From contig JAAAOB010000153.1 of the NCBI GenBank assembly GCA_009909035.1, forward strand, positions 1 through 58,159: DNA of 58,159 bases, given 5' to 3'. This document shows, in pieces, positions 45,888 through 53,208 of the stretch (its first letter is position 1; the number at the start of each line of letters is the position of its first letter). The stretch comes from Bacteroidota bacterium (GTDB lineage: Bacteria; Bacteroidota; Rhodothermia; Balneolales; Balneolaceae). Under the pieces are notes generated by a model, which was given only the letters and a program-made list of their open reading frames with translations, searched no databases and was not told the DNA's origin. The position numbers and the translations under genes are program-made.

Positions 45888-46976
45888 ATGCAATTTTTTT
45901 CACAAAAAAATATAATTTTCTTCCTCATCGGGTTTTTGATCGTAACGCTGTTCCTTTATTTCTCCGATTTATCCTCGGGATCGCAGCAAATAACACCTGA
46001 AACAGAGTACACGTCTGTACATAACCGAAAAGTTTTTGATGTAGAGTTTCAAGAAAATTCGCTTATAGAAGTATTGAATGACACCGTATATCGTGGAATG
46101 TCAATGGATGCGAATGAGGAGCATTTTTTTATATCGGATTTTGGTGACTATTACGTGAAAATGTTCAACGCTGATGGAACCTATAATAAAAATATTGGCA
46201 ATGGTCAGGGGATGGGACCCGGAGAGTTTCAAAATATAAGTGATATTTCTTCCACTGATGATCACCTTTGGACAGCTGATATGCAGAGTTTAAGGCTAAA
46301 CCGTTTTTCATTAAGCAACAGCGACGATATATTGGAAATAAAAGTGGATAGAAGACCTACCCGTGTTGCCGCAAACGATTCCATAGCGGTAGTAAAGTGG
46401 CTAATGAAAGAACAAATGTTTTCTGTTTTTGATAGCGAGGGAAATGAACAATTCACGTTTGGTGAAATTGAGGAAGCACAGGAAGATCCTTTCGCATTTG
46501 ACGGATGGATTGAGCTTAGCGGGCAACATTTTATTTTTGTCCCTACGAATGTAGGTATCATCTATGTTTATGATGTATCAGACGGTTCACTATTAGGTGA
46601 AATTGAAGCACCTCATTTTTCTACTATTGCACGTTCTGAAGAACAAGTGGATGGTAACAGGCGGCGAGATGTGGCACCTACATCACAATATTCAATCGGA
46701 ACGCCAACTGTTATACCCGGTACGTCAAGATTAATTGTAGAAACATTATTCAGAGGTGATGAAATTGATGATGAGGAGTATGATGGATCGACGGCTGACT
46801 TTTGGCTTGATATATACGATCTGGATGACCTGTCATACATACATTCTATTCGGTTACCGTATTCTGTATCATCATTTGTGATAAACGATGAATCGCTCAT
46901 TATCTATAACTCGGCATCTGCCCGTGGTACATCTTACGATATGACGGATGAGCTGAGTGATTTGATCTATCCTTAA
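45888..46976 (+). CDS. Six-bladed beta-propeller protein with N-terminal membrane anchor
   Basis: The 362-residue protein begins with a signal anchor (IIFFLIGFLIVTLFLYF) and has no lipobox Cys, unlike many relatives. The rest is a propeller with the family word GQGMGPGEFQNISDI (about 104-118), blades such as EHFFISDFGDYYVKMFNADG, DHLWTADMQSLRLNRFS and GIIYVYDVSDGSLLGEIE. The family, six-bladed beta-propeller proteins of Bacteroidota (BF3164-like/DUF5128 type), is known in structure but not in role. A good AAGGA lies nine bases before the ATG. The peptide gene lies 255 bases upstream with no gene between, so they form the cargo of the insert. Confidence 0.8.
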   Translation: MQFFSQKNIIFFLIGFLIVTLFLYFSDLSSGSQQITPETEYTSVHNRKVFDVEFQENSLIEVLNDTVYRGMSMDANEEHFFISDFGDYYVKMFNADGTYNKNIGNGQGMGPGEFQNISDISSTDDHLWTADMQSLRLNRFSLSNSDDILEIKVDRRPTRVAANDSIAVVKWLMKEQMFSVFDSEGNEQFTFGEIEEAQEDPFAFDGWIELSGQHFIFVPTNVGIIYVYDVSDGSLLGEIEAPHFSTIARSEEQVDGNRRRDVAPTSQYSIGTPTVIPGTSRLIVETLFRGDEIDDEEYDGSTADFWLDIYDLDDLSYIHSIRLPYSVSSFVINDESLIIYNSASARGTSYDMTDELSDLIYP

Positions 46977-47053
46977 TTGGTTTTGAGCAAAGACCGGAGA
47001 CAGAGGACGGATGACCGGGAAATTTGGGTTGGACAAGAAAATTTGATCTTGGG

Positions 47054-47095
47054 TTATCGGTTATCGGTTATCGGTTATCGGTTATCGGTTATCGG
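47054..47095. repeat. Tandem array of TTATCGG, 6 units
   Basis: Six perfect units of the same 7-mer as at 44959-45035, again between a purine-rich stretch (about 46990-47020) and a pyrimidine-rich one (about 47121-47150). Confidence 0.95.
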
Positions 47096-47220
47096 TGTTT
47101 TGTGTTCGGATTCGATATGAACGGTCTACGATCCCCCGTCTCCCGTCCTTTAAGTTGGGGCTCTAAATGCCACACGACTCACCAGTTAATTCTTGCCCCT
47201 ACATTCCCTATCTTTCCCAC

Positions 47221-48207
47221 ATGAACATTCTCGGAATTGAATCATCCTGCGACGATACGGCGGCGGCGGTTTTATCGGACGGAAAAATCCTGTCAAACGT
47301 TATTGCCTCGCAAACCGTACACGAACAGTTTGGGGGCGTGGTCCCGGAGCTTGCTTCCCGTGCCCACAACAAAACAATCTGGGCTACGGTAGACCAGGCG
47401 CTTGAAACATCGGATCTTTCGATGGATCAAATCGATGCCATTGCCGTTGCCAAAGGCCCCGGGTTGATGGGGTCACTCCTGGTGGGTTTGGGTTTTGCAA
47501 AAGGGTTGAGTTTGTCGTGGGACAAACCGCTGATTGGGGTCAACCACATCGATGCGCATATGTATGCCAACTTTATCGAGCATGAGGAAGTGTTTCCGTT
47601 TGTGGCGCTGATCGTATCCGGCGGGCACACCCGTCTTGTTCATGTGACAAAACCATTCGAACATATAGTCCTCGGGAAAACACGCGACGACGCAGCTGGC
47701 GAAGCGTTCGACAAAATCGGCAAGATGCTGAATCTGCCCTATCCGGGTGGTCCATTTGTAGATAAACATGCGAAGTCAGGCAACCCGGAATTTGTCGATT
47801 TTCCACGGGCAATGATGAACAAAGGGCTCGATTTCAGCTTCTCCGGGCTGAAAACCAGCGTGCTGTATCATCTACAGAAACAAGATGATGGATATATAGA
47901 GAAGCACCTTGATGACTTGTGTGCAAGCGTATCGGCCGCGATAACGGATGTGCTGACCATCAAGCTGCGTCGGGCCGTTCGGAAAACTGGCGTGAAGCAT
48001 GTGATGGTTGCGGGCGGCGTCTCAGCCAATTCCATGCTCCGTGCAAAAGTGCAGGCGATGGAGGAGAAAGAGAATGTCAATCTGATGATCCCCGCCATGG
48101 AGTACTGCACCGATAACGCCGCGATGATCGCCAAAGCGGGAGAGATGAAAGCGCGACTGGGTCAGTATGATGGAATGGAGCTGAAACCGTTTGCGAGTTT
48201 GAAATAA
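47221..48207 (+). CDS. tsaD: tRNA N6-adenosine threonylcarbamoyltransferase TsaD
   Basis: I set the start at ATG 47221 (MNILGIESSCDDTA), the universal start of the family; the frame is open 54 bases upstream without homology. The 328-residue enzyme transfers threonylcarbamoyl to A37 of tRNAs that read ANN codons, together with TsaB, TsaC and TsaE. The metal-binding HIDAH motif, SGGHT and the ASVSAAITDVL/GGVSANSMLR motifs are intact. No other tsa gene is next to it. A truncated copy of its first 14 codons lies two kilobases upstream, on the far side of an insert. Confidence 0.96.
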   Translation: MNILGIESSCDDTAAAVLSDGKILSNVIASQTVHEQFGGVVPELASRAHNKTIWATVDQALETSDLSMDQIDAIAVAKGPGLMGSLLVGLGFAKGLSLSWDKPLIGVNHIDAHMYANFIEHEEVFPFVALIVSGGHTRLVHVTKPFEHIVLGKTRDDAAGEAFDKIGKMLNLPYPGGPFVDKHAKSGNPEFVDFPRAMMNKGLDFSFSGLKTSVLYHLQKQDDGYIEKHLDDLCASVSAAITDVLTIKLRRAVRKTGVKHVMVAGGVSANSMLRAKVQAMEEKENVNLMIPAMEYCTDNAAMIAKAGEMKARLGQYDGMELKPFASLK

Positions 48208-48211
48208 AGTA

Positions 48212-48233
48212 AATCGAAGCTCCCGCTTCGATT
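48212..48233. repeat. Palindrome AATCGAAGC-TCCC-GCTTCGATT
   Basis: A 9-bp perfect stem just after the tsaD stop. No T run follows, so it is not a clear terminator. A close relative is at 48476-48495. Confidence 0.75.
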
Positions 48234-48475
48234 ATTCGGCAAAAACCCGTTGGCCAATTTCTAATCATATCTTTAACGCAGATCGAGAACGTATTGTTTT
48301 TGAATCACCTTCAACGTGTGTCTTGACCTCTCGAACGGGGACGTTCGACCTACATGCTTTCGACTGTCGAATTGTTGTAAGGGATTGAAATTACAGTGGT
48401 GAATCTCTTTTTACTTTGGTTTCTGGTCATGGAACTCGTCAGACGGAAAAGACAATCGTCAGACGAGGATACTAG

Positions 48476-48495
48476 ATCGAAGCTCTTGCTTCGAT
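48476..48495. repeat. Palindrome ATCGAAGC-TCTT-GCTTCGAT
   Basis: Second copy of the palindrome after tsaD, with loop TCTT in place of TCCC. The rest of 48208-48636 holds no gene. It also contains the hairpin TCGAACGGGGACGTTCGA (about 48331-48350) and two copies of TCGTCAGACG (48436 and 48456). Confidence 0.7.
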
Positions 48496-48565
48496 TACCC
48501 CCATATTTGCCATTCATTCTTTAAAGCGAAGATTCGTTTCTGTTCTGTCTTAGAGCTTTTCAAAA

Positions 48566-48623
48566 ACATGCCATGTTTCATCGGGAACCTACCCGAGAGT
48601 TGGTAAAAAAACAGCCGTCAGCC
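48566..48623. repeat. Flanking repeat left of the VapBC module
   Basis: This stretch begins with ACATG and ends in TGGTAAAAAAACAGCCGTCAGCC. It aligns imperfectly with 49379-49434; the last 36 bases share about 28 positions, including ACAGCCGTCAGCC. The repeats lie in direct orientation on both sides of the toxin-antitoxin genes. Confidence 0.55.
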
Positions 48624-48636
48624 GGCGTGTCGTTCA

Positions 48637-49047
48637 TCAAACCAGCTCAATATTAAACTCATTCGCCACCCTTATCATCGTGTTATCAAACGTGTATAAA
48701 TCAAATCCATAAGCGTAAGCAATGCCGAGATGAATTGCATCGAGGCTGCGTAGCGCGGTTGATGTGGTTTTCATCAGTAATTCTGCAGACTTGAATACAC
48801 TGGCATCCAACTCTGCAATGTCAAAAAGGCCTGATTTACGATGGTTTTTGAATAGTGTCCAGGTTTTGGTGCCATCATCTTCGGATAGCTCTCCCATTCT
48901 ATGTCTCTTTCGAATGGCTGAAAGCAGCTCAATCTCAGTCACGTAGCTGATGACAATCGCGTCATTTTGTTGAATGATCTCCTGAACGGTATCACTTTTA
49001 GGTTCGGGTAAGTAATACGCCGCCAGGCAGCTTGTATCGATGTACAT
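48637..49047 (-). CDS. PIN-domain toxin, VapC family
   Basis: The 136-residue protein is one PIN domain: Asp4 in YIDTSC, Glu38/Glu40 in TEIELLSA, Asp103 in SLDAIHLG and Asp121 in TFDN form the acidic metal-binding cluster of this RNase fold. VapC toxins cleave tRNA or rRNA and stop growth. The start overlaps the antitoxin stop by one base (TGATG), as usual for such pairs. The length is typical of the family. Confidence 0.9.
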   Translation of the reverse strand: MYIDTSCLAAYYLPEPKSDTVQEIIQQNDAIVISYVTEIELLSAIRKRHRMGELSEDDGTKTWTLFKNHRKSGLFDIAELDASVFKSAELLMKTTSTALRSLDAIHLGIAYAYGFDLYTFDNTMIRVANEFNIELV

Positions 49048-49283
49048 CAGTATCGCTCTTGGTCTCTTTGCTCTATGATTGTTTCAGAAAGAGGTTTGTT
49101 TTTCAAGTTCACAGAATGACGGTGTTTGCTCAAATCGGGGAATTTAGATGAAGCGGGCTCCAGTGGGACTAATCTCGCAATTGGACGGGAATGCTTCGTA
49201 ATGATGATCTCCTCACCCCTCTCCGCATCTGAAAGATACCTGGCAAGGTGCTCCCGAACTTCGTTGACTTTTACTTTTTTCAT
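49047..49283 (-). CDS. Antitoxin of the Phd/VapB type
   Basis: The 78-residue protein has a Phd/YefM-like N-terminal DNA-binding fold (VNEVREHLARYLSDAERGEEIIITKHSRPIARLVPL) and a basic/polar C-terminal part (about 45-78) that should wrap the toxin. It precedes vapC with a one-base overlap and probably represses the pair. Such antitoxins often match this Phd-like fold even with VapC partners. Confidence 0.9.
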   Translation of the reverse strand: MKKVKVNEVREHLARYLSDAERGEEIIITKHSRPIARLVPLEPASSKFPDLSKHRHSVNLKNKPLSETIIEQRDQERY

Positions 49284-49378
49284 GACGTTTATTTATGTAC
49301 ATACATAGCGTACATAATATAGTGATTGTTGATGAAATAAATATTCTTCGTATGCAGTCTGTTTAAATTACTTCCGAA

Positions 49379-49434
49379 ACATGTTATGTGTGGTTCGCGA
49401 CCTACTCTACAGATGGTAAAGACAGCCGTCAGCC
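49379..49434. repeat. Flanking repeat right of the VapBC module
   Basis: Partner of 48566-48623, ending in TGGTAAAGACAGCCGTCAGCC. Between this repeat and the methyltransferase gene, 49435-49567 holds nothing recognisable. Confidence 0.55.
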
Positions 49435-49567
49435 ATGGTCTCGCCTGCTCCAAACGTCTACAACTCCGCCATCTTTACCCAATAGGGGATTTCGGAAGAG
49501 GAGAACAGAAATGGTCCTCACGGGTTTTAGAATAACTGAGATGCGGTTCGTCAAGTCAGACCCTGAG

Positions 49568-50311
49568 TTACTTAAACAGTTTCCCGGCAACCTTTTCAAG
49601 AAACTGACCCAGACCGTAATACTCTTTTTGGATGATCTTTTCCACAACGATGTTGCGCTCAGCAGAGGTATCATCCGTGGTATTGCGTTTTTGAGCATAC
49701 GCCCAGTCGCCTTCCACCTTAAAATTGCAATAATCCGGGTGGGGTTTAACCAGCAGCTCATACACTTTTTTCACTTGCAGCGTCTCTCGTTCATCATCCG
49801 GCATATCTTTTACAAACGCTGAGTTTTTGAGGCCAGGCGATTGGTCGTATGTCCAGTCCAAATCATCAAAGATAATCCAGCCGCCGGGCTTGAGAAGAAG
49901 GTGAACCAGGTAAAATGCGAAGCCATCAACAAACCAGTTATGTGCACCATCCAGGTAACAAAGACCAAATGAGGGCCGTGGTTCTTGCTCAAGAAACTTC
50001 ATGAGCCTCCAGGTATAGGATGTGGGTTCGTAATAAACCGTAACCCGGTCAGATTCATTAACTCTATTCAGAAGTGTTTCGATATTTGGTTTTCTTTGAC
50101 GGGCTTCTTCTTTGTCTATAGTAATAATAGAGCCGTCACCATTACGACTCAATGCCGCCGCCATATAGGATGTTGAGACTCCATGTCCAAAGCCAAGTTC
50201 AAGAATATTCATGACTTGGTGCTTTTTGATGAAAGACGTTAGACTTTCTGCCTGTTTCAGGGTCATGTTTGGAATATCTCCAACAATCTCTTTTACTTCA
50301 TCTGTATTCAT
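49568..50311 (-). CDS. Class I SAM-dependent methyltransferase (Methyltransf_24 type)
   Basis: The 247-residue protein has a Rossmann-like methyltransferase core: motif I ILELGFGHGVSTSYMA (about 36-51), a DKEEA acidic loop, and YLDGAHNWFVDGFAFYLVHLLLKPGGWIIFDDLDWTY. The DGAH/DD pattern is typical of the Methyltransf_24 and CmcI-like group. The C-terminal part (about 200-247) is a basic helix of unknown function. The substrate is unknown; related enzymes act on sugars, antibiotics or lipids. It stands between a toxin-antitoxin module and an XRE gene, in a region of single genes with different histories. Confidence 0.85.
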   Translation of the reverse strand: MNTDEVKEIVGDIPNMTLKQAESLTSFIKKHQVMNILELGFGHGVSTSYMAAALSRNGDGSIITIDKEEARQRKPNIETLLNRVNESDRVTVYYEPTSYTWRLMKFLEQEPRPSFGLCYLDGAHNWFVDGFAFYLVHLLLKPGGWIIFDDLDWTYDQSPGLKNSAFVKDMPDDERETLQVKKVYELLVKPHPDYCNFKVEGDWAYAQKRNTTDDTSAERNIVVEKIIQKEYYGLGQFLEKVAGKLFK

Positions 50312-50544
50312 TGTACTCCTTAAACGCTGATAGTTTCGGTGCTGAACAAGTTTGTGATCGTACTGGCAGATAAAGTGAATAAAGCAGATGATTTCTGCAA
50401 GGGAAAGATTTTTACTAAGACCATAAGTGGGAATGTGTAGTCGATCAAGTACGTGGGAAATATTGATGTAGCTTCCGGCAGTTTGAAAACTCCGGGTTTG
50501 TGTTGCACCACCGGCATTTCGATAATAAAAGGTGTCGAATAGTC
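50312..50544. other. Gap without a recognised gene
   Basis: A 65-codon frame on the minus strand (50320-50517) has no protein-like features that I can support. I see no hairpin. Confidence 0.45.
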
Positions 50545-50757
50545 CTACCTTTTATACTGAAAAACCTCTTCCAATCCCACGCCAAACACGTCCGCGATTT
50601 TAAACGCCAGTTCGAGTGATGGCGAATACTTTGCCGCTTCAATGGCGTTGATGGTCTGACGGGTTGCGCCCACCTTTTCGGCGAGTTCGGCCTGGGTCAT
50701 TTCACCGGCATGAAAGCGCAGTGATTTGATATTGTTTGATATGTGATGGCTGCCCAT
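50545..50757 (-). CDS. XRE-family transcriptional regulator
   Basis: The start at ATG 50757 gives 70 residues and lies eight bases after the stop of the membrane protein upstream. The frame is open further upstream, but that part overlaps the membrane-protein gene. The whole protein is one Cro/C1-type helix-turn-helix (MTQAELAEKVGATRQTINAIEAAKYSPSLELAFKIADVFGVGLEEVFQ). Small XRE regulators of this type are often paired with DUF2178-like membrane proteins. A decayed relative of its C-terminus lies at 52477-52557. Confidence 0.9.
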   Translation of the reverse strand: MGSHHISNNIKSLRFHAGEMTQAELAEKVGATRQTINAIEAAKYSPSLELAFKIADVFGVGLEEVFQYKR

Positions 50758-50764
50758 GGCGACA

Positions 50765-51196
50765 CTAGATTTTTTGATAAAAATAAATTTGTGTCGCCCG
50801 GTTTGTAATACTCGCGGCAAAAAGAGTTCCCACGAGCACATGAATGACATTCACAAGGGTAAGCGGAAGACCGGCTTCCCCAAAGATTTGTCCAAGCACA
50901 AGCTGTGAAAGTATAATTGTGATCAATGCACCCATCAGGTAATACCCATTCCGGTAGCCTCTACCCGCAATTAATTCATCGCGCTCGTCTTTTTCCACTT
51001 TATCGTTGCCGCGAAAGATGCCGATGGCGAGTTCAATGACGAATGCGAAGAGAAATATTTTGATAAACAGCGATGATAGATCAGATTCAATTCCGGCTAA
51101 AGTATCCGGCAGTCCGTAAACGGTAATCCCATAAAATCCCAGGATAGCAACGGATGAAAGGAGAGAAGTCCAGGCGTAAATTTCTTGTTTTGACAT
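50765..51196 (-). CDS. DUF2178-like four-helix membrane protein
   Basis: The 143-residue protein has four membrane helices (about 8-28, 42-60, 85-105, 112-132). A charged loop with KVEKDERDELIAGRGYRNGYY lies between helices 2 and 3; the DERD...I..K/R pattern is seen in DUF2178-like proteins. It is the first gene of a pair with the XRE regulator. The pairing suggests that the regulator controls both; function is unknown. Confidence 0.75.
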   Translation of the reverse strand: MSKQEIYAWTSLLSSVAILGFYGITVYGLPDTLAGIESDLSSLFIKIFLFAFVIELAIGIFRGNDKVEKDERDELIAGRGYRNGYYLMGALITIILSQLVLGQIFGEAGLPLTLVNVIHVLVGTLFAASITNRATQIYFYQKI

Positions 51197-51342
51197 AATG
51201 GTATGAATTTGTTGAGTGTCAAAAGGATTTTACGTGATGTAAAAAATATGTTACAAGAAATTGTAAAAAAATATCGTTGCAAGATCAGCAGATTATAGAG
51301 CTCAGACTATTTGTGGGTTTGAGGTGAGATGTCCGTTTAAAC

Positions 51343-51579
51343 TCAGTCTTTGAATGATTCGGGCGAGTTTGTCAGGTTAATTACTTGTTGCGCTTTAAAA
51401 ATTTTGTCGATTTGAACAGTTTCAGAGCCGTTATCAGGGACTACATCAAAAGAGATTCTCAAACCTTTATCACTTTTGTCACCATATTTATCTTGTTCAA
51501 TTGACTCTTTTACATTTTCAATGGGAGCAACCTCAAGCAGCTTGAGGTTGGAATTAACGATCCGGCGATTAATCAGCAC
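51343..51579 (-). CDS. Hypothetical protein, possibly the 3' remnant of a gene
   Basis: The 78-residue frame starts at GTG 51579, but the same frame stays open for 11 more codons upstream (SSYLNKNRKS before VLINRR) with no start codon. This suggests a truncated gene. Residues are polar with alternating strands (RISFDVVPDNG, TVQIDKIFKA). I recognise no family. Confidence 0.35.
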   Translation of the reverse strand: MLINRRIVNSNLKLLEVAPIENVKESIEQDKYGDKSDKGLRISFDVVPDNGSETVQIDKIFKAQQVINLTNSPESFKD

Positions 51580-51667
51580 AGATTTCCGGTTTTTGTTGAG
51601 ATAACTGGAGATTTATAATACCCGTTAGCTTAAATGTGAACTCTGACGGCGTTCGACTTGAAACGCT

Positions 51668-52069
51668 CTATACCTCGCTCTGGCTGGGAGATAAGGATGA
51701 TTGAACGAATGACCGGAAACCTCCATACACCATCCGTTCAGCGTCAAAAATCAATCTTTTAGGATCGGTTAACGGGGCGACTAATTCTGCCATCCTTGGG
51801 TCGTTGGGAACTTGTTTGTTTGCTGAATCACGAGTTTCTTTTGAAGGAAACAAAACCCATCCAAACACAATTACTTCATCTGCTTTCAAATCTACTACTT
51901 CAATGAAAGAACGCGTGCCGTCCAATTTCAAATCTTCTCCGACATACTCGAAGTAAGCAAGTGCACCATATTCTTTCCAAATTTCAGCTACTTTTTCAGC
52001 CACATTCTTGTATTCGTTCAGGTGAATTCGCGGAACCGGAAGTACAAATCCGTCAATATATTGTGTCAT
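51668..52069 (-). CDS. DUF1428 family protein (YbaA-like)
   Basis: The 133-residue protein matches the DUF1428 family along its length: YIDGFVLPVPRIHLNEYKNVAEKVAEIWKEYGALAYFEYVGED, DEVIVFGWVLFPSKETRD, and the C-terminal ERMVYGGF. The fold is a dimeric alpha/beta-barrel type. Cellular function is unknown. The C-terminal tail (QSSLSPSQSEV) is an extension not needed for the fold. It stands alone. Confidence 0.92.
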   Translation of the reverse strand: MTQYIDGFVLPVPRIHLNEYKNVAEKVAEIWKEYGALAYFEYVGEDLKLDGTRSFIEVVDLKADEVIVFGWVLFPSKETRDSANKQVPNDPRMAELVAPLTDPKRLIFDAERMVYGGFRSFVQSSLSPSQSEV

Positions 52070-52476
52070 GTTACCCTTCGATTTTCTTGCTGAAGTTTAT
52101 CTTTATTGTATAACACATAATTATTCGAAGTTACCAATCTTTACGGACGCAGAATACCTCCCTATGAAAGCTTAAATAATGGTAGCCGGACCAATATTAA
52201 AAGGTATTGGGCGCGAGTTGTTTGGCTAACCATCAAATAAACTTTCTAAGAAAATAGGCAGAATTAGTGCAACCGCAAGTTTTGGGTGGTTGTGAAATGA
52301 ACTTTTCTTTATATCGGCTGATTAAAGAAAGACGACAGATATGAGCAGGCGTTTGGTCTGTATTGAACGTCAAAAATATTTATTTCTGACGAGTCAAGCA
52401 CATTCATATGATGTGTAAGTTTTGTGCATTGCGCCAAAAGGCATTCCCGGTGGTTAGAAAAATTTTCCTGAAAGGG

Positions 52477-52557
52477 TTAAGACCGGTTCTGAAATACTTT
52501 CTCCAGCACCATATGAACCACCACCGCTATTTTAAACACCAGTTCAAGATACAAGAA
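52477..52557 (-). pseudogene. Decayed C-terminus of an XRE-family regulator
   Basis: The minus-strand translation reads LELVFKIAVVVHMVLEKVFQ and then NRS-stop. It aligns with LELAFKIADVFGVGLEEVFQ of the XRE protein at 50545-50757, with most core positions kept and no start or helix-turn-helix left. The rest of 52070-52698 shows nothing recognisable apart from a CGTCAGACG word at 52664. Confidence 0.65.
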
Positions 52558-52698
52558 GCATTATTAGGCTCCTAAGGAGTCTCTTAAGGGTAAGCTGACG
52601 AATGGATCAAGTTGTAATTTTAAAAAGAAAACTGGCGATAGGAGGCTGCCAGGCTTAAAAACCCGTCAGACGAAACCGTAAATCGACAGTTGGGATTA

Positions 52699-53142
52699 CT
52701 ACTCAAAATAACGCTCCGGCTCTGTCGAAAGCTGGCTGTAAATGGCGTGTTTAAAATCCATCGCGTTGGCGATGCGTCGGAAACGGGTCTGGCGGATGCC
52801 GGTGCCAAAAAGGGTGATCAGTCCCGTGCCGAAAAGTTTGTCTTTTGGATTTTGCCAGCAGATGATGTTGTCAATCTTATCAATTGGAATTTCCCGGAAA
52901 CGGATGTAAAAGAAGCCGTATTTAGAGATAATTCGTTTGTTGGTGAGCAGGTACTCAAAATAGAATGACTTGAATGCTCCAACAAGTGAGAGCAGCACGC
53001 AAACCCAAAACGCCACGCCATACACACCAGCCGAAAACAGAAACACCAAAACGATGAACGGTGCGATGGCAGCCGATTTGTGGGGCTGAGAGCGAGTGAT
53101 GAGCTCCTCATCTTCATGTAATATCTCCTTTCTCCATGTCAT
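52699..53142 (-). CDS. PH domain-containing membrane protein (bPH_2/YdbS-like)
   Basis: The 147-residue protein has a short N-terminal segment with EELITRSQPHK, a hydrophobic hairpin of two helices (about 25-60), and a bacterial PH-like domain (about 62-135: YLLTNKRIISKYGFFYIRFREIPIDKIDNI...FGTGLITLFGTG). The LTNKRII...IPIDKI pattern is typical of the bPH_2 (DUF304) family. Function is unknown in general; such proteins occur at membranes, sometimes with stress genes. A strong-looking GAAAGGAGAT occurs inside the start region but serves a different frame. Confidence 0.88.
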   Translation of the reverse strand: MTWRKEILHEDEELITRSQPHKSAAIAPFIVLVFLFSAGVYGVAFWVCVLLSLVGAFKSFYFEYLLTNKRIISKYGFFYIRFREIPIDKIDNIICWQNPKDKLFGTGLITLFGTGIRQTRFRRIANAMDFKHAIYSQLSTEPERYFE

Positions 53143-53208
53143 GAATTATAGATAAAAAATCTTCCGCTATTGTGCTACTTATTGGGAATTTCTAAGGAAG
53201 GGAGTAGC

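Noticed and set aside
48386..48405. Sequence GGGATTGAAA, like the end of some CRISPR repeats
   Set aside because: It occurs once only. No regular repeat-spacer pattern and no cas genes are present.
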